From: Raphanus sativus
Taxonomy: Eukaryota; Streptophyta; Magnoliopsida; Brassicales; Brassicaceae
Assembly: GCF_000801105.2 (NCBI RefSeq)
Contig: NC_079515.1
Span: 33,813,407 to 33,877,406, forward strand
Length of the DNA: 64,000 nt
Direction of reading: 5' to 3'
Position numbers and translations under genes: made by a program. Shown here piece after piece: positions 47,653 through 60,031 of the stretch (position 1 is its first letter; the number at the start of each line of letters is the position of its first letter). The notes below the pieces were generated by a model. That model ran no database searches and was not told the DNA's origin. It saw nothing but the letters and a program-made list of their open reading frames with translations.

Positions 47653-50600
47653 TCACTCTCTCTTACTAACTCTGTCCGTCAAGTTGTTGTCGATAACTTC
47701 TCTGCTCCTAAGCCAGTCTGAAAATTTTTGAAGAGTGTTCTTGTCGGATCTATAATGCTTCTGCGTGAACTCAAGAAACATGGACCATGTAAAATTGGGA
47801 TACCGCCTTTGGCCGGACACTTCTAGTAGCTCCGTCGGTGGTTTTACCACTTTGGCCATTTGTGGACATAAGAAAAATGCTAATGACCTCCTTTCCCTTT
47901 CGCTATTCACTACTGCCCGGTGCAAGCAACTTTTGTATATTCCATTCGTCAACGCCTATAAAAGAAGATACATACTTTCAGTATTCTTATGAAGTTTCTG
48001 CTTGCATGATAGGTCTCAAGAAAACATATTTCATATGTATAATTTTTTTTTCTTGAAACTGAGATTCCATATGTATAATACCTGGAAAATTTCTACTTAA
48101 TGCTATTTCCAACACAAAACAAATTTGTAATAACTCGATTAGTCCATATATTGTACTAGGAGGATTCTTATAGTATACCATGCAGGCCCATCCTTTCACT
48201 GGCTTTAGACCACATATTTTAACAAACCAATTTGATCATTTCCGTACCAATTAAAGTATTGGTCGGTTGAAAATATATTTTTTCCCTCAACCTCAGTTCA
48301 AATCATCACATTGATGTTTTTTTTCTTGTTTTTACGTTTTTATGAAAAAAAGAAATCATTTTATTTTAATTGTGTAACCAAAATTTTAAATAACTTAACA
48401 TTTTTCTGTGATGACAGAAAAAATTCAATATTACACCATTAACAAAGCTTTGAATAGGAACATTTTTATTTTATAGGGGCCACAGTTTTTCAAATGCTTT
48501 GGGCCACACAAATAAACGGGACGGCACTGATATTATGGATACATTTTCTATGTAATACTCCTTCTGTTTCTAAAAGATCTGCGTTTTGGAAAAAACTTTT
48601 GTTTCAAAAGGATATAATTTTGTGTTTCCAATATATTGATTAATGACAAATTGTATATTTTAAAAAATATAATTGTTTTTATTAAAATTTTATTGGTTAA
48701 AAATTATGAGGAATAGTTAATTAAGAAAAACAATATATTTGGTAACTACAATTTTATGTTTTTTAATAAATTTGAAAAATTTAAAACATATATCTTTTAA
48801 AAACGGAGAGAGTATCTAATATATGTATCGTGCATATGTGATGGTTCCACTCCCCTATTATAGCGACCCACATCTATAACATATACAGCTTTTGTCATGA
48901 GTCTCATGGTACAAAAACAATCATTCTCGTCATCATGAAATTTTGTATGGATCAGTCAAGCTTAAATATGAGTTTTGGATGCACATATAAAATGTCAAAA
49001 TCTATGTGTCCCTTACGTAAAGAAAATGTTAATTTACCATGAAGGTATCGCCGATGTTAACCACGAATGATCGAGGCTTGGGAGCGATGGATCTCCACTG
49101 GTTCTCCACGAAAACCTGAAGACCACCGACGTGGTCTTGATAAAGTATGGTTATAGAAGTCGGATCGGTGTGGGGCCCTGTCCCTAATGTAAGATTTGGC
49201 TGCTTGCATGGCGGATAGTAATTCAACCTGAGTATCGAATCGTTATCTTGGTAAAATTCTCTCATATAGCGTCTTTCGATCCCAAGACTCATTCCAAGAA
49301 ACTCTATGATATTTAGCGAAAGAGTATTCATCGCCTCTGAGTATTCTTGAAATACAGCTCTGCATGGAATAATTACAAAAAGTATATTCTGAATTGGATC
49401 GATCTTATATATATTCGTGGAATGTCAATATATATTCATGTTATTCTATTATTTATAATTGACTAAAAATAACGAGCGAGCAAACGTTAAAACTAACTAT
49501 AATAAATTACGGTAGATACTTGTAACAGTGCATGATAAAATTATATTCTTATATAGTTTTTGTTTCTCTTTTTGATAACCAAAGACAAGATACTAGTAGT
49601 CCCCTGAGAAAACNNNNNNNNNNNNNNNNNNNNNNNNNNNNNNNNNNNNNNNNNNNNNNNNNNNNNNNNNNNNNNNNNNNNNNNNNNNNNNNNNNNNNNN
49701 NNNNNNNNNNNNNCGATCGATACTTAACGTACATTGTCGCCAACCATTTTTAAAACTAGTCAGAAAATTCGAACCATGGTTTCTCAATTAATTGGATGAG
49801 TTCTTTAATCATCAAACTACCATAACTTAGTTACTAGTTAACATACGCTAGCTCTCTCTTCCTAAAAAGATATGTTTTAAAATAAAGTGTGTATGTTTAT
49901 ATTTTATGCAGTTTTAATAATTACTAACTTTTAATTAATAAAAATAATAAATTTTAATAATTAATAAACTCTAAACTTCAAAAATATAATTATACTTATT
50001 AAAATAATATTGGTTTAAGCTTATGCAAGATAACTAAACACAGAAAATGATATATTTATAATCTGTTTTAAATATGTTTAATATATGTAAACACACACAA
50101 AAGTAAATCCTTTAACAAAAGATGAATATTTATTAGTTTATAAATAGTTAAATAGATAGCTACTCCCTCCATTTCAAAAAGATGTATATTTTAGATTTTT
50201 CACATATATTAAAAATATCTTAATGATTATAAATGCATTAAGTGTGATTAACTATTTCTTACAAGTAACAACTAAAAAATTATTTCTCACAATTTTTATC
50301 CAATCCAAATTCATTAAACACAATTAATTTCTTGAAATTTATAGTTTATCATTATTATTTTATAAAAATATATCGAAATGTAAAAAAGAATATCCTTTTG
50401 AATTCTTTTATATAAAATAAATGAGTTGGTGAGACCCGCTAGAATCAATCACTTCATTTCTATAAGTAAAATTTTATATAATCTTAACATGTTTACCAAA
50501 AAAAAATGATATATATAAAACCCTGTTCGGAATTGCGCTAGGCGTAATGCGTGCGGTGAAGCACCGCCTAGCGCCGAATCTGTTAATCGGGGATTACGCG

Positions 50601-51600
50601 GAGATTAATCGGGGATTAATTATAGGGCATTTATACGATTTCAACGTTTATATATTAAATTTGGGAACTAACAACAATGTTGAAGTCTGGTCTAGTGGTT
50701 TACCTTGTCATTAATGACTGTGGTTTGAGAGGTTCAAAACCAGGAGGCTACGTTTTGATTTTTTTTTTTCATTGTTAGGGTTAATGAGTAAAATGACTAA
50801 GCAGCCCTCGTCTTCAACCTTTGTTTTCTAAAGCTGCAGCCGTTTTACGTTTTATTTTTTTTGATGATTTCGAGATTTTCTCTGCTTAATCTTCTAAGAT
50901 CTCTAACCTATCATGCTATTTTGAAACTGAAATCTTTCAAAATCCTGAACTTTTTACACATCCCGAGTAATAGACCGCACATGGTCAACTCGCCACGGTA
51001 GATGGCCGTGTAACGGATTTCCGGCGATTAAACGTCCGCATAGAGCGCGTTTTAGAACAGGGATATAAAACATGGATGAAACGAAAGGAGTATTAAATAT
51101 TACCCAAATTCTTCATTCCCGTCTCCCATTGTCTTAGAAACGTAATCTTTAACGGTTTCTGTGCCACTCTCGAGCTTCTCCTGAGCAGAGAACCTAAGCG
51201 TCAACGTTTCCTTCCAAGGAAGCTCCGAGTAGAATCTCCCGGCAACGCTATCGGCGTAACCGGAGAGCTCACCCCATTTCCTCTTGGCCTTCTGTTTCTC
51301 CGATGCCGGCAAGTCAAAAAACGTGTCCATACACTTGTAGGCACGTGCCAATATCCCCTCGTGGACTCCATGGTTTGTGACGAGGAAGAAGCCGTGAAGC
51401 TTCGCAGCTTCAGACACGAGCCTAGACGCTTGAGAAGCCGCAACATGGTTGTCATGGCCGGAAAGAAAACTGGAGATGTCAAGGATAGGGACTTGGAGCT
51501 CTTTAATGTCGGTGGAGGGTTTGTCTTCGTCGGACCATACGTATTCCGGTGGTATGTTGTTTGGTTGGTTGTTTAAGACTTTTGCATCGAAGCCTGCATG
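47653..51600 (-). CDS. Gibberellin 20-oxidase (2-oxoglutarate/Fe(II) dioxygenase), N-terminus in a gap
   Basis: Soluble dioxygenase that oxidises C-20 of gibberellin precursors (GA12/GA53 to GA9/GA20), a key step controlling growth. Three exons on the minus strand: from the N gap at 51600 to 51104, then 49359-49038, then 47955-47653, GT-AG and in frame. Visible: NIPPEYVWSDEDKPS, GFFLVTNHGV, the GA20ox motif LPWKETLTLRFS, NYYPPCKQPNLTLGTGPHTD (containing the NYYPPC motif and the iron ligands H and D), and HRAVVNSERERRSLAFFLCP with the third ligand H and the 2-oxoglutarate Arg/Ser pair. The start codon and about 20-30 residues fall in the gap at 51601-51700. Intact where readable. A. thaliana has no such gene at this locus; which GA20ox paralogue it is I cannot tell. 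Confidence 0.88.
48558..48812. mobile_element. Stowaway-like MITE in GA20ox intron 2
   Basis: Ends CTCCTTCTGTTTCTAAAAGA and TCTTTTAAAAACGGAGAGAG, flanked by TA (48556-48557 and 48813-48814). 255 bp, within the intron 47956-49037. Confidence 0.78.
49614..49713. other. Assembly gap of 100 N in GA20ox intron 1
   Basis: Exactly 100 N inside the intron 49360-51103; true intron length is therefore unknown. Confidence 0.97.
50161..50400. mobile_element. One-ended Stowaway-like remnant in GA20ox intron 1
   Basis: TACTCCCTCCATTTCAAAAAG at the left matches the Stowaway terminus seen elsewhere in the window. The right end is not recognisable, so the boundary at 50400 is approximate. Confidence 0.45.
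50521..51062. mobile_element. hAT-like non-autonomous element in GA20ox intron 1
   Basis: Ends CCCTGTTC (50521-50528) and GAACAGGG (51055-51062) form short inverted repeats and are flanked by the same 8 bases, ATATAAAA, at 50513-50520 and 51063-51070. An 8-bp target duplication is typical of hAT elements. The left part holds a GC-rich hairpin (gcgctaggcg ... cgcctagcgc). A SINE-like stretch lies inside. The right end is only about 40 bp from the exon 1 donor. Confidence 0.72.
50675..50769 (+). mobile_element. tRNA-derived SINE-like stretch
   Basis: Box A TGGTCTAGTGG at 50688-50698 and box B GGTTCAAAACC at 50731-50741 fit RNA polymerase III promoter consensus with tRNA-like spacing, followed by a T run at 50759-50769. 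No clear target duplication, so it may be part of the surrounding element. Confidence 0.5.
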
Positions 51601-51700
51601 NNNNNNNNNNNNNNNNNNNNNNNNNNNNNNNNNNNNNNNNNNNNNNNNNNNNNNNNNNNNNNNNNNNNNNNNNNNNNNNNNNNNNNNNNNNNNNNNNNNN
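51601..51700. other. Assembly gap of 100 N over the GA20ox start
   Basis: Exactly 100 N; hides the start codon and first residues of the GA20ox gene. Confidence 0.97.
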
Positions 51701-51895
51701 GCACATCTGGTATTTTTTTTTCCTTTTTCCCTCTGCAAATCAGTATTTGAAATAGCTAAGTAAGAATTATGAGTGGTTATTTTTTTGCTTAAGAATCAGA
51801 ATTAGAAACAAACTTAAGATGAAATGACTTTCAAGAACAACTTACTTTTGTATAGAGTTGTATGATTACATTGATAAATGTGTGGGATTTAAAAG
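51701..51895. repeat. GA20ox upstream repeat, proximal copy
   Basis: About 195 bp from ctctgcaaatcagtatttgaa onward match 52583-52785 in the same orientation with scattered differences. The segment is directly upstream of GA20ox. Confidence 0.8.
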
Positions 51896-51901
51896 AGACA
51901 T

Positions 51902-52225
51902 GGGGCTGATTAGTTGGATTGTAGCTTGTAAAAAAATTAACGTAAAATTTAGACTGTAGAATTTTTTGATGTAGTTGTATCTAATATAGCTGTAGAAATT
52001 AAATAAGAGAAATGATAAAAGAAATATATTTTTACAACAATATTTAAAATAAAAAAATTCCTACAGCCAATTTTTTTTTTTACTTTAGAAAAATAAGGTT
52101 TCTACAACCATTCTTTTATTTGATTGACTTTAGTTTAAAAATTATTTAAAACATGATCGTAACTTAAGTGATTGTAGATAGAAATTAAAGCTAAATCATT
52201 AGTTACAATCCAACCAATCACACCC
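51902..52225. mobile_element. MITE with 20-bp imperfect inverted ends
   Basis: Left end GGGGCTGATTAGTTGGATTG and right end CAATCCAACCAATCACACCC are inverted copies with a few mismatches. 324 bp, AT-rich, no coding sequence. No clear target duplication, so the superfamily is uncertain (hAT or Harbinger-like). Confidence 0.6.
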
Positions 52226-52582
52226 AATATTTTCTTATATAAACGTGAAACTTGTATAAGTTTTAATAAATGTTAAAACAGTAATTAAATGTCAAAACAA
52301 CAGGACAATACATTGCATTATGAGAAGATGACAAATGGGGCAATTCATAATATTTGCTTTCTGAACAGATAACTCTCTCTATTTAAAAATCCTTTGTTCT
52401 CTTTTCTATTCATGTTTGTACAATCCAAAGTATTGATAATATTTGTTTATGTTTCAGATATATTGTATGAACCAGAAGAGCAAGTAAATCCAACAAAAAA
52501 TGAAACAATTTACCCTTAGGAGTTGGCCAAAACCGATAATTATTTGTTTTTATGAATCATCTAACATAACACACACTTTGAC

Positions 52583-52785
52583 GACATCTGATATTTTTTC
52601 TCTTTCCCTCTGTAAATCAGTATTTGAAATAGCTAAGCAAGCACTATGAATGGTTTTTTTTTTAAAGAATCATAATTAGAAAACAAACTTAAGATGAAAT
52701 GCTTTTTCCTAAATAAGAACAACTTGCTTTTGCATAGAGTTGTATGATTAAATTGATAAATATTTGGGATTATAAAATAGAGACA
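52583..52785. repeat. GA20ox upstream repeat, distal copy
   Basis: Second copy of the 51701-51895 segment, about 880 bp further upstream, sharing tcagtatttgaaatagctaa and aacttaagatgaaatg. Confidence 0.8.
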
Positions 52786-52880
52786 ATTCTTTCCTTAATA
52801 AACGTGAAGCTTGTATATGTTTTAGCTCTCGTGTTCGGAGACACTGCTCCTTCCTTTTATTTTGGAAGCTGATTGCTGGG

Positions 52881-53692
52881 GGTTGATTGGCAGAGCATTA
52901 GCATTAGCATTATGCTCCTTATTATCTAATTAACATTGATCATAAAAGCATTTAGAAAAGCATTTACAAGATGTTAATGCTCTCCAAATGCTCTTTGCTC
53001 AATGCTCTCATATGAAGCTTTTGAAAGAGCATTTGCATTTTGAATTTATATATATTCAAAAATATTTTATATGTAATTAAATTATGTGTGTTTAATAATA
53101 TAAAAATATGTTTATAATCAAAAATAAATTTATATTTAAAAAACTAAAATTTGTGATTAATTATTTTATTTTTTTTAAATAGCAATATTTCACATTTAAA
53201 ATACAATAAAATTTATATAATTACACATATCATTCATTATTTTTAATAAAATACATAAAATAATATATATTTTATATTCTAAAATAAACACATTTATATT
53301 ATTTATAAATAAATAAATTATATGTCATAGATTATTTTTATGATAATATTATATATGGATCATTTATTTCTCAACCAATAAATAAATAATGATAATTTTT
53401 ATATAAATTACTTTTAAAAATTTATTTATTTTATTTAATATTATCAAAATTATTTTTTTCCAAAAATAAATATTATTTTTAAATAGTTTTTTTTTTAATT
53501 TTTAAATAATACTATTTCACATTTAAAATTAATTTAATTTATAAAATTAAATAAGATTCATTATTTTTAATAACAAATATATTATTAATATATATTATAA
53601 TTTAATATATATTATTTTAAAATAAATATATTATATACTAACTTTTATGATAATTTTAAAATTGTATAATGCTACTGCTCTACCAATCACTT
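52881..53692. mobile_element. AT-rich MITE-like element
   Basis: Left end GTTGATTGGCAGAGCATTAG and right end (inverted) GTGATTGGTAGAGCAGTAG. The interior is extremely AT-rich with no coding sequence. Boundaries are approximate and no target duplication is evident. Confidence 0.5.
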
Positions 53693-54776
53693 TATTAAAA
53701 AATTTAGTGAGAGCATACAGCTTCTGCAGCATACTGCTTCTTCATCTGCTTAAATAACTAAATTTGTTTTGTTTAGAGTGGTTGGTGAGCTATAAATACG
53801 ATAGCTCATGCATATTTATAAGAGTAGTTATGCCGATAAAGTTAAAAAAAACTTTCAATGTATTATTTGGAATAAAATCGTCTAGTTTAAATGGTTTCTA
53901 TATTACTGGTGTTCTCAAAACATATAAATTGGGAAGATATCGCATTCATTACTTGACAAAAACTTCTTGAAACCGGTCATAACTCTTTTGGATTTAAGAT
54001 ACGATAATGTCAGAATATAATATATCAATCAGAATCTGCTTCAATTAAGTACACATACTTTTTCCCAAATTAGTATATTCAGTGTAGTTAATATATTTTG
54101 TGTAGCCCAAGTTATTCTTTAAAGTACTGAAGTATAAACTAAGGAAATGTCAATATATTATATATAACTTAATTTAAATTAAGTGATTTTTATTTGATAT
54201 TGCTTCTGTTTCATAGTAAGTGTCACTTGTAAGTTTTGTACACATATTAAAAAAATTATCTAAAATCTTTATTTTACCTTTTGTTCACACACTAAATAAA
54301 TATTTCTTTCTAAATAATACATTAAAATAATATGGATAAAACTTGATTTTTATTTAAAATTTTGTATTAGAAATACAAAATAACATTTTTTATGAAACAC
54401 AAATAAAATCTTAAAACGACGTTCTTTGATAAACGGATAAAGTATAACATTGATTACGGCTTTATTTCGCATAGATATATAGGATTAGAGGGTTTAAGCA
54501 GTGACAGTGATAATTGTTACTACATGTTTGATACTTGTTGTATTGCAACTGATATACTGTTTACATGGATCTACCTTTGAAAACTCCCACTCGGACCAAG
54601 TTTGGACCTGCATTATTGCATTAACATATATCATCGACTTGGGCCTTTGAAAACACCTAATTGGCCGACTTAGTTTTTGGGTCCAGAATAGCCGAGATTA
54701 TAAAACCGGAGTTTTGGAAAAGCCGGGCCTAATACGGTAATACTACACATGATAGTCGTGCTATCTTTAAAAACCT
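53693..54776. other. Gene-free DNA with a degraded Stowaway-like piece
   Basis: A half-terminus cttctgtttcatagtaagtg at about 54203 resembles the Stowaway left end; the right end is lost. No gene recognised. Confidence 0.4.
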
Positions 54777-54788
54777 AATTAAGTTTTT

Positions 54789-54917
54789 TGTTTTTTTTTT
54801 GTCAACTTTGGTCACTTTGGACCTTTAATCCTCAAACTGAGGTAGGGAGGGGTCGAACCCCTCACGCCAGGGCCCGAAGGCAGAGCTCAGTAACCACTTG
54901 GCTACGAACGACCCGGC
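54789..54917 (-). mobile_element. tRNA-derived SINE with target duplication
   Basis: On the minus strand: box A TAGCCAAGTGG (54904-54894), box B GGTTCGACCCC (54859-54849), and an A-rich tail at the left end. The same 12 bases, AATTAAGTTTTT, flank it at 54777-54788 and 54918-54929. This is a complete short SINE rather than a tRNA gene. Confidence 0.8.
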
Positions 54918-57900
54918 AATTAAGTTTTTGTTTGTATTCTCATCCATGTCTCCAGGACAGAAAGTAAGTTATGTATCTTTCAAAGAGCTAATACTTACTC
55001 CAATTGGTAGGGTTTTGAGTTGTATTAAGTCGCATTGATGTTTTAAATAATGCAAACAGAAAACAAAAACATATATATTTATATACTTAGATAAACTAAA
55101 TTTTAGCTTTTTATTCAAAAAATATAATAATTAAATTTCAAAAAAAAATATAACCGCATTTGACATTGTCCTCTATCTTCTTCTACGTACATCCTCTCAA
55201 CCATTTTTTTTGCTGAATTTGCAGTGTTTCAACTAATATGAATTTGAAAAACTTTCAAAACGAATGTATCCAAGAAAGACGATGATATATCGTCTAGGTA
55301 CTGCAGCTTCCCTAGATTTGTATGTGCATCTCATTAATTGTCAAGAATACGATCTTCAAAAAAGTTCTTGAACAATGCTAATGCTATTTGTTGTTGATTA
55401 TTCATTAAAAAGTTAAAAAGGTGTTGATTACTCATCCTCCGAGCATGTTTGCTCTAACATGCAAAAACATAGTCCTAGTTACACGATTATCATTTAATTT
55501 CCATTTATCTACACTGTTATAAAGTGATAGAAAAAAAACTCGTCATATTTTTTAGGCGAAAATATTACAAATTATTTCTGTTGTTTTACCTTTTCTTAAA
55601 GAATATTTTTTTAATGATACCATGTCGACTTAACTATGTCTTCATATTAAATTATGTACTGATTTGGAAGAATCAACTTGTGGGCACAATGGCTCACTCA
55701 CAGGTGCACAGTGCACAATTACATGAAAATTATTTAATTTGCCAAGATTTATGTTTCATTATTGATTAGAATATGGACCTAGCTATTCTCTTATAGCAAC
55801 CACTGGTTAATTTAGCACATTAATGTTGCTACTCTGCCATACGGAAGAAATGATACAACAACATTAATTGACTTGACTCTACTAACTTTTCTTTTCACTA
55901 TGACATATTTTAGTACTATTCCATTGGACTCTCGAATGTCCCTCTCGAATCCATAAGATAAAGGTCATTTATATGTACATTTAGAATTATTCTGTTTTCA
56001 ATCTTGTCAAGATTTTGTCTCGCTCACTCGCCACTTAGCTACAAATCCGGTTTCACAAACAAATCATTGCATGTATTTCTAAATAAAAGTTTCCCAACTT
56101 AAATTCTCTTCTAATTTGAAAATACAATAACACCATAAATATACAGCGATAAACATTCAACAAAAGATGATTTATGTTTTGGACTATCTAGCGATAACCA
56201 ATAAATTACGAAATATCAAACGTTAATCAAATCTTCTCTACATGTTAACAATCGATCTTAACATGATCATTTTTATTAAGAAATCTAGGATTGGGATAAA
56301 TAAATAACAAATTTGAATTGTGATCACTACTACTGAGAATCTTGACAACTAAACATATTAAAAATGGTCCCTATCTATATATATATTAGAAGGTGTGGTC
56401 CCTTATAGGTGATAGCAAAGTTGAAGGAGGTTGCATTGATGTTTACAGAAGAAAACTCCAGAAATGTAAACTAGATCTTCCTTAATTAGTATGAGACTGG
56501 AGAAACAATGTCACCGCATTGGCTCCTTTCTCTCTTCTCCGTTTTGTTTGTTTTAAGCACATCTTATAAAGAAAAGCGTCCTTTCTCTTCTTTGTTTTTA
56601 GTTTTGTTTAAATTATAAGGACACTTTTAATGTGGATTGTACTATGACTAGACACTAACATTTCATGTGATTTGTATTGGCCACATTCACTTAAATATAA
56701 TCATGTTATGGTCCAGTCTTCCTTTACATTTATGAATCTACATAGTACACAATCGTATCACTTTAATTACATGTGACATGTGCTCTATGTATGGGTTAAG
56801 TTTTATTGAACTTTCACTGCTAGCTTAGTTTTTTTACTTTTATGTATATACAATCTAAGGAAGGATAATTACACGTATCCGTATAAGTGTAACCAATATC
56901 ATATTGTCAACAAATTCGCAAATTATATACGTCATACTAACTAACACTATTAATTTAATTAGTCATAATCATACGAATGATAACCATACGTACAACAGCC
57001 ACAGTGATCACATTTTACAAATTGTTTCTAATTTTGTGTAAATGATTTGTAAATGGTGGAAAGAGCATGTCGTACTTGTTTAATGGAAGTGGATGGTATT
57101 AATGTGGGAGAAAGGAAGTCAAATGAAAGTTAGGATAAAATTTGAAAGGAGGGTTGAGAAAGACGTCATGGTTGAAACATGAGAGTCACGGTTGAAGATC
57201 CCCTCATTGTTCGGTAACACCGCCATGGAGTTTGTTTACGAATCTTATTGTAGTTTGAGCTTTTGAGTAGTTTTTAAATTACTTGTTTTTGAGGAACAAT
57301 TTTATATACAAGTAGTGTTATTGTTGTGTCTTACACAGATTGTAAATATACAATATATTATTATTATTCGAATACTTCCCATGTAGGTCTTATTCTCTAC
57401 ATTGTGAAACGAGATTTCAAATAGTTTTCATAAATGGTACACTAGAAAATATGAATTAAGCTCCAGAATATGAAAGTCTTTTAGATTACGGTCTTGTTTG
57501 TTTGATCACGATTGTTACAACTTACAGGTGGTATATTGAAAGTGATAATGATGAGTCATATATATATATATAGCATCACCATTTGTCTAGTTGTAAAAAC
57601 GATAACTCTAATGTCTTTTATTGACAAAGTTTTCAAACTTTTCTATGTGATTTCAGTAAGCTTCAGCCACCATAAACGTCTTCAATAGCAAAAGAAGATT
57701 TCGATATTCTTGATTAACAAATAAAAGAGATATAATCTATCTTTTGTCAACAGTAACTATGGCAAAAATTTTAGGCCTTTAGCAGGTATATATAGATCAT
57801 AACTTCTTTTTTTATAGATCATAACTTCTAATCATTATTAAGAACATTTTTAAAAAATTTCCTATAGCCTAAATATTATTTGTGAAGTGATTTGAATATG

Positions 57901-58066
57901 TATTATCATCATGTTCGGTCTCAACAAAAAGATGACAAAATTTATGAAAAATGTAACATTTCATCAATGTAACTGTGACATGTACAATTTTTCTAACAAA
58001 ATTTATATTTTTAAAAAAGTTTTTAAAATATAACTATTAACTCATATATCACAATTAATCTAAATC

Positions 58067-58092
<26 letters not shown>
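58067..58092. repeat. (AT)13 microsatellite
   Basis: Thirteen uninterrupted AT units. Confidence 0.95.
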
Positions 58093-58098
<6 letters not shown>

Positions 58099-58144
58099 GG
58101 CAAGAATATTGAGATATATTAATAACTAATAACTTATCACCACT

Positions 58145-58148
<4 letters not shown>

Positions 58149-58182
<34 letters not shown>
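58149..58182. repeat. (TA)17 microsatellite
   Basis: Seventeen uninterrupted TA units, 56 bp from the previous one; likely length-variable. Confidence 0.95.
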
Positions 58183-58188
<6 letters not shown>

Positions 58189-60031
58189 CTAAGTATAATT
58201 ACAAATATAATTTTTTACATCAACTTGTAAATCATATTTGGTATAAATAATATGCATATTATTAAAATTAATTGTGAGCATACGTTAAAAATATAAAATT
58301 AAAGTAAGAACTACAAGAGACTGCTTATCACCCTTATATACGGAATTGAAACGAAGAAAAACATGAAAATTTTAAGGCAGTTTTCTTTGAGTGTTACAAC
58401 AAATTATTATCAATTGGTAAAGATAGTTTCGAAATCTACAGAATAATCTGCTTTTGCAACATATTTAGAAGAAATAAAAAGGCAATCAGAAAGCTTCGCA
58501 TTTCTATAGATAAAACGCGTCCTTAGAACTCAAACAGAAAGGTGAATAATCTTGCACAACTTGTGTAGAGTCAATAACCTTGTTTTGGTCGATATACATA
58601 TAAAGTCCCTAGTTTGGTTAGAATTTTTTTTATAGATTTTGTTTATGTTTATGAAAAAGTGGCAATAATCAAATAATTGGTTTGATGGTTAAATAAATAA
58701 AATTTTATTTAAATCTATCGGTTCGTTAAGTTAATTAATAACTTATTTTTTAAATTAACATATTAATTTTAAATAAAATGAAAAATCCAAAATTTATTAG
58801 AATCTATATATTTAATATAGGCTATTAGAAATATGTGATAAGAGATATATCTAAAATAAATATTCACTAAATACAATATTATATAAATAAAAAAAATTAT
58901 ATAAAATTTACTTTTAACTCTATTGGAATTTAGATAAAATCAAACTAAAATAGTTAAATCAAATAAAAAATAAGACTACAAAAATACGTTTATGATTATT
59001 TATTTTTTCAAACTGATGAAGTTAAATATAAAGATAATAATATTTATATATAAACTAAAATTTGTTTTAAAAACAAAAATGTTGTATTTAAATTATTATT
59101 TTTGTGCATGACGCATGAAAGTTTCTAGTTTTCCATAAATAAAATGGTTCAATTTTTTGTGGTAGTTCCACATATTATACAGTTCATTGTGATATGAGTT
59201 CAGTATGTTTTGTACATCATAAAGTATTAGAATTAATATCGAATAATAATATATTTTTAAAAAAAAACAATTCGACCTAACTTCTTACATGCTTTGTAGT
59301 ATATAGTGACGTTATGTGGCTTTCTCTTTCAAATTATGAAGTCTACACAGTATGCATGAAAGCTTCTCCCTCTCTCCAAAACTAAACAACAATAATTTCT
59401 TCTTGGATTTACAATAGAATAAGTGTATGCTACATACGATTGGACAAGCTTCTTCTTCCTCAAGAAAATAGCTTGACATGTCTTTTTCGAACAGATATAC
59501 ATAGACACTAAAATCTTAGAATCTCTATCAAACTGAAAAAGTATAAACAAATACACAGAGTATGTTACATTGTGTGATATCGACAGAATACCAAGCGTAA
59601 ATATTTCATAGAAGCCAGAGCTAGAGCCAAAGCCAGCAGGGCCCTCACTATTTTGCCCTTTTCTAACCAAAACCATTATTCTTATTGTGATCACATAGAG
59701 CCATTTGTTCATCATTTTGATTTTCAAAATATTAATTGATTTTTCATTTGACAAACTTGTTCCAAGTTCAAAAAGCCTACGAAACCAAAAACAAATAGCT
59801 GGAGAAAGAGAGAGATACCCACCCTATCGAAATGTATACAAACAGAGATAGTATTATTTGTTTATACGGTCTCGTGGATCCACTTTTCTCTCTCAGTGAT
59901 ATACTATTATTTTAACATAAAGCTTATATAAAAACCATTTCCCCCACTCCTCCTCCTTCCTCCTCAAGTCACAAAATAATTCAATATACAGCCAACAGAG
60001 CCAAGTCCTTAAACCAGAAAAGAAACAGAAA

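Larger units (their letters stand above)
54930..60031. other. Long gene-free AT-rich region
   Basis: Five kilobases with no gene, RNA gene or clear transposon found. Two long TA microsatellites are listed separately. The right end (59840-60031) is the leader and promoter of the TRM25-like gene. An open frame at 59329-59754 has no domain and poor composition. Confidence 0.45.

Noticed and set aside
49532..49787. Open frames running through the N gap
   Set aside because: They consist mainly of unknown residues across 100 N and have no real coding content; the same applies at 45621-45812, 24716-25087 and 51503-51763.
54849..54904. A tRNA gene on the minus strand
   Set aside because: Box A and box B are present, but an A-rich tail and 12-bp flanking duplications show a SINE.
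59329..59754. Gene of 141 codons on the minus strand
   Set aside because: No domain, AT-driven composition and no splice or start context; probably chance.
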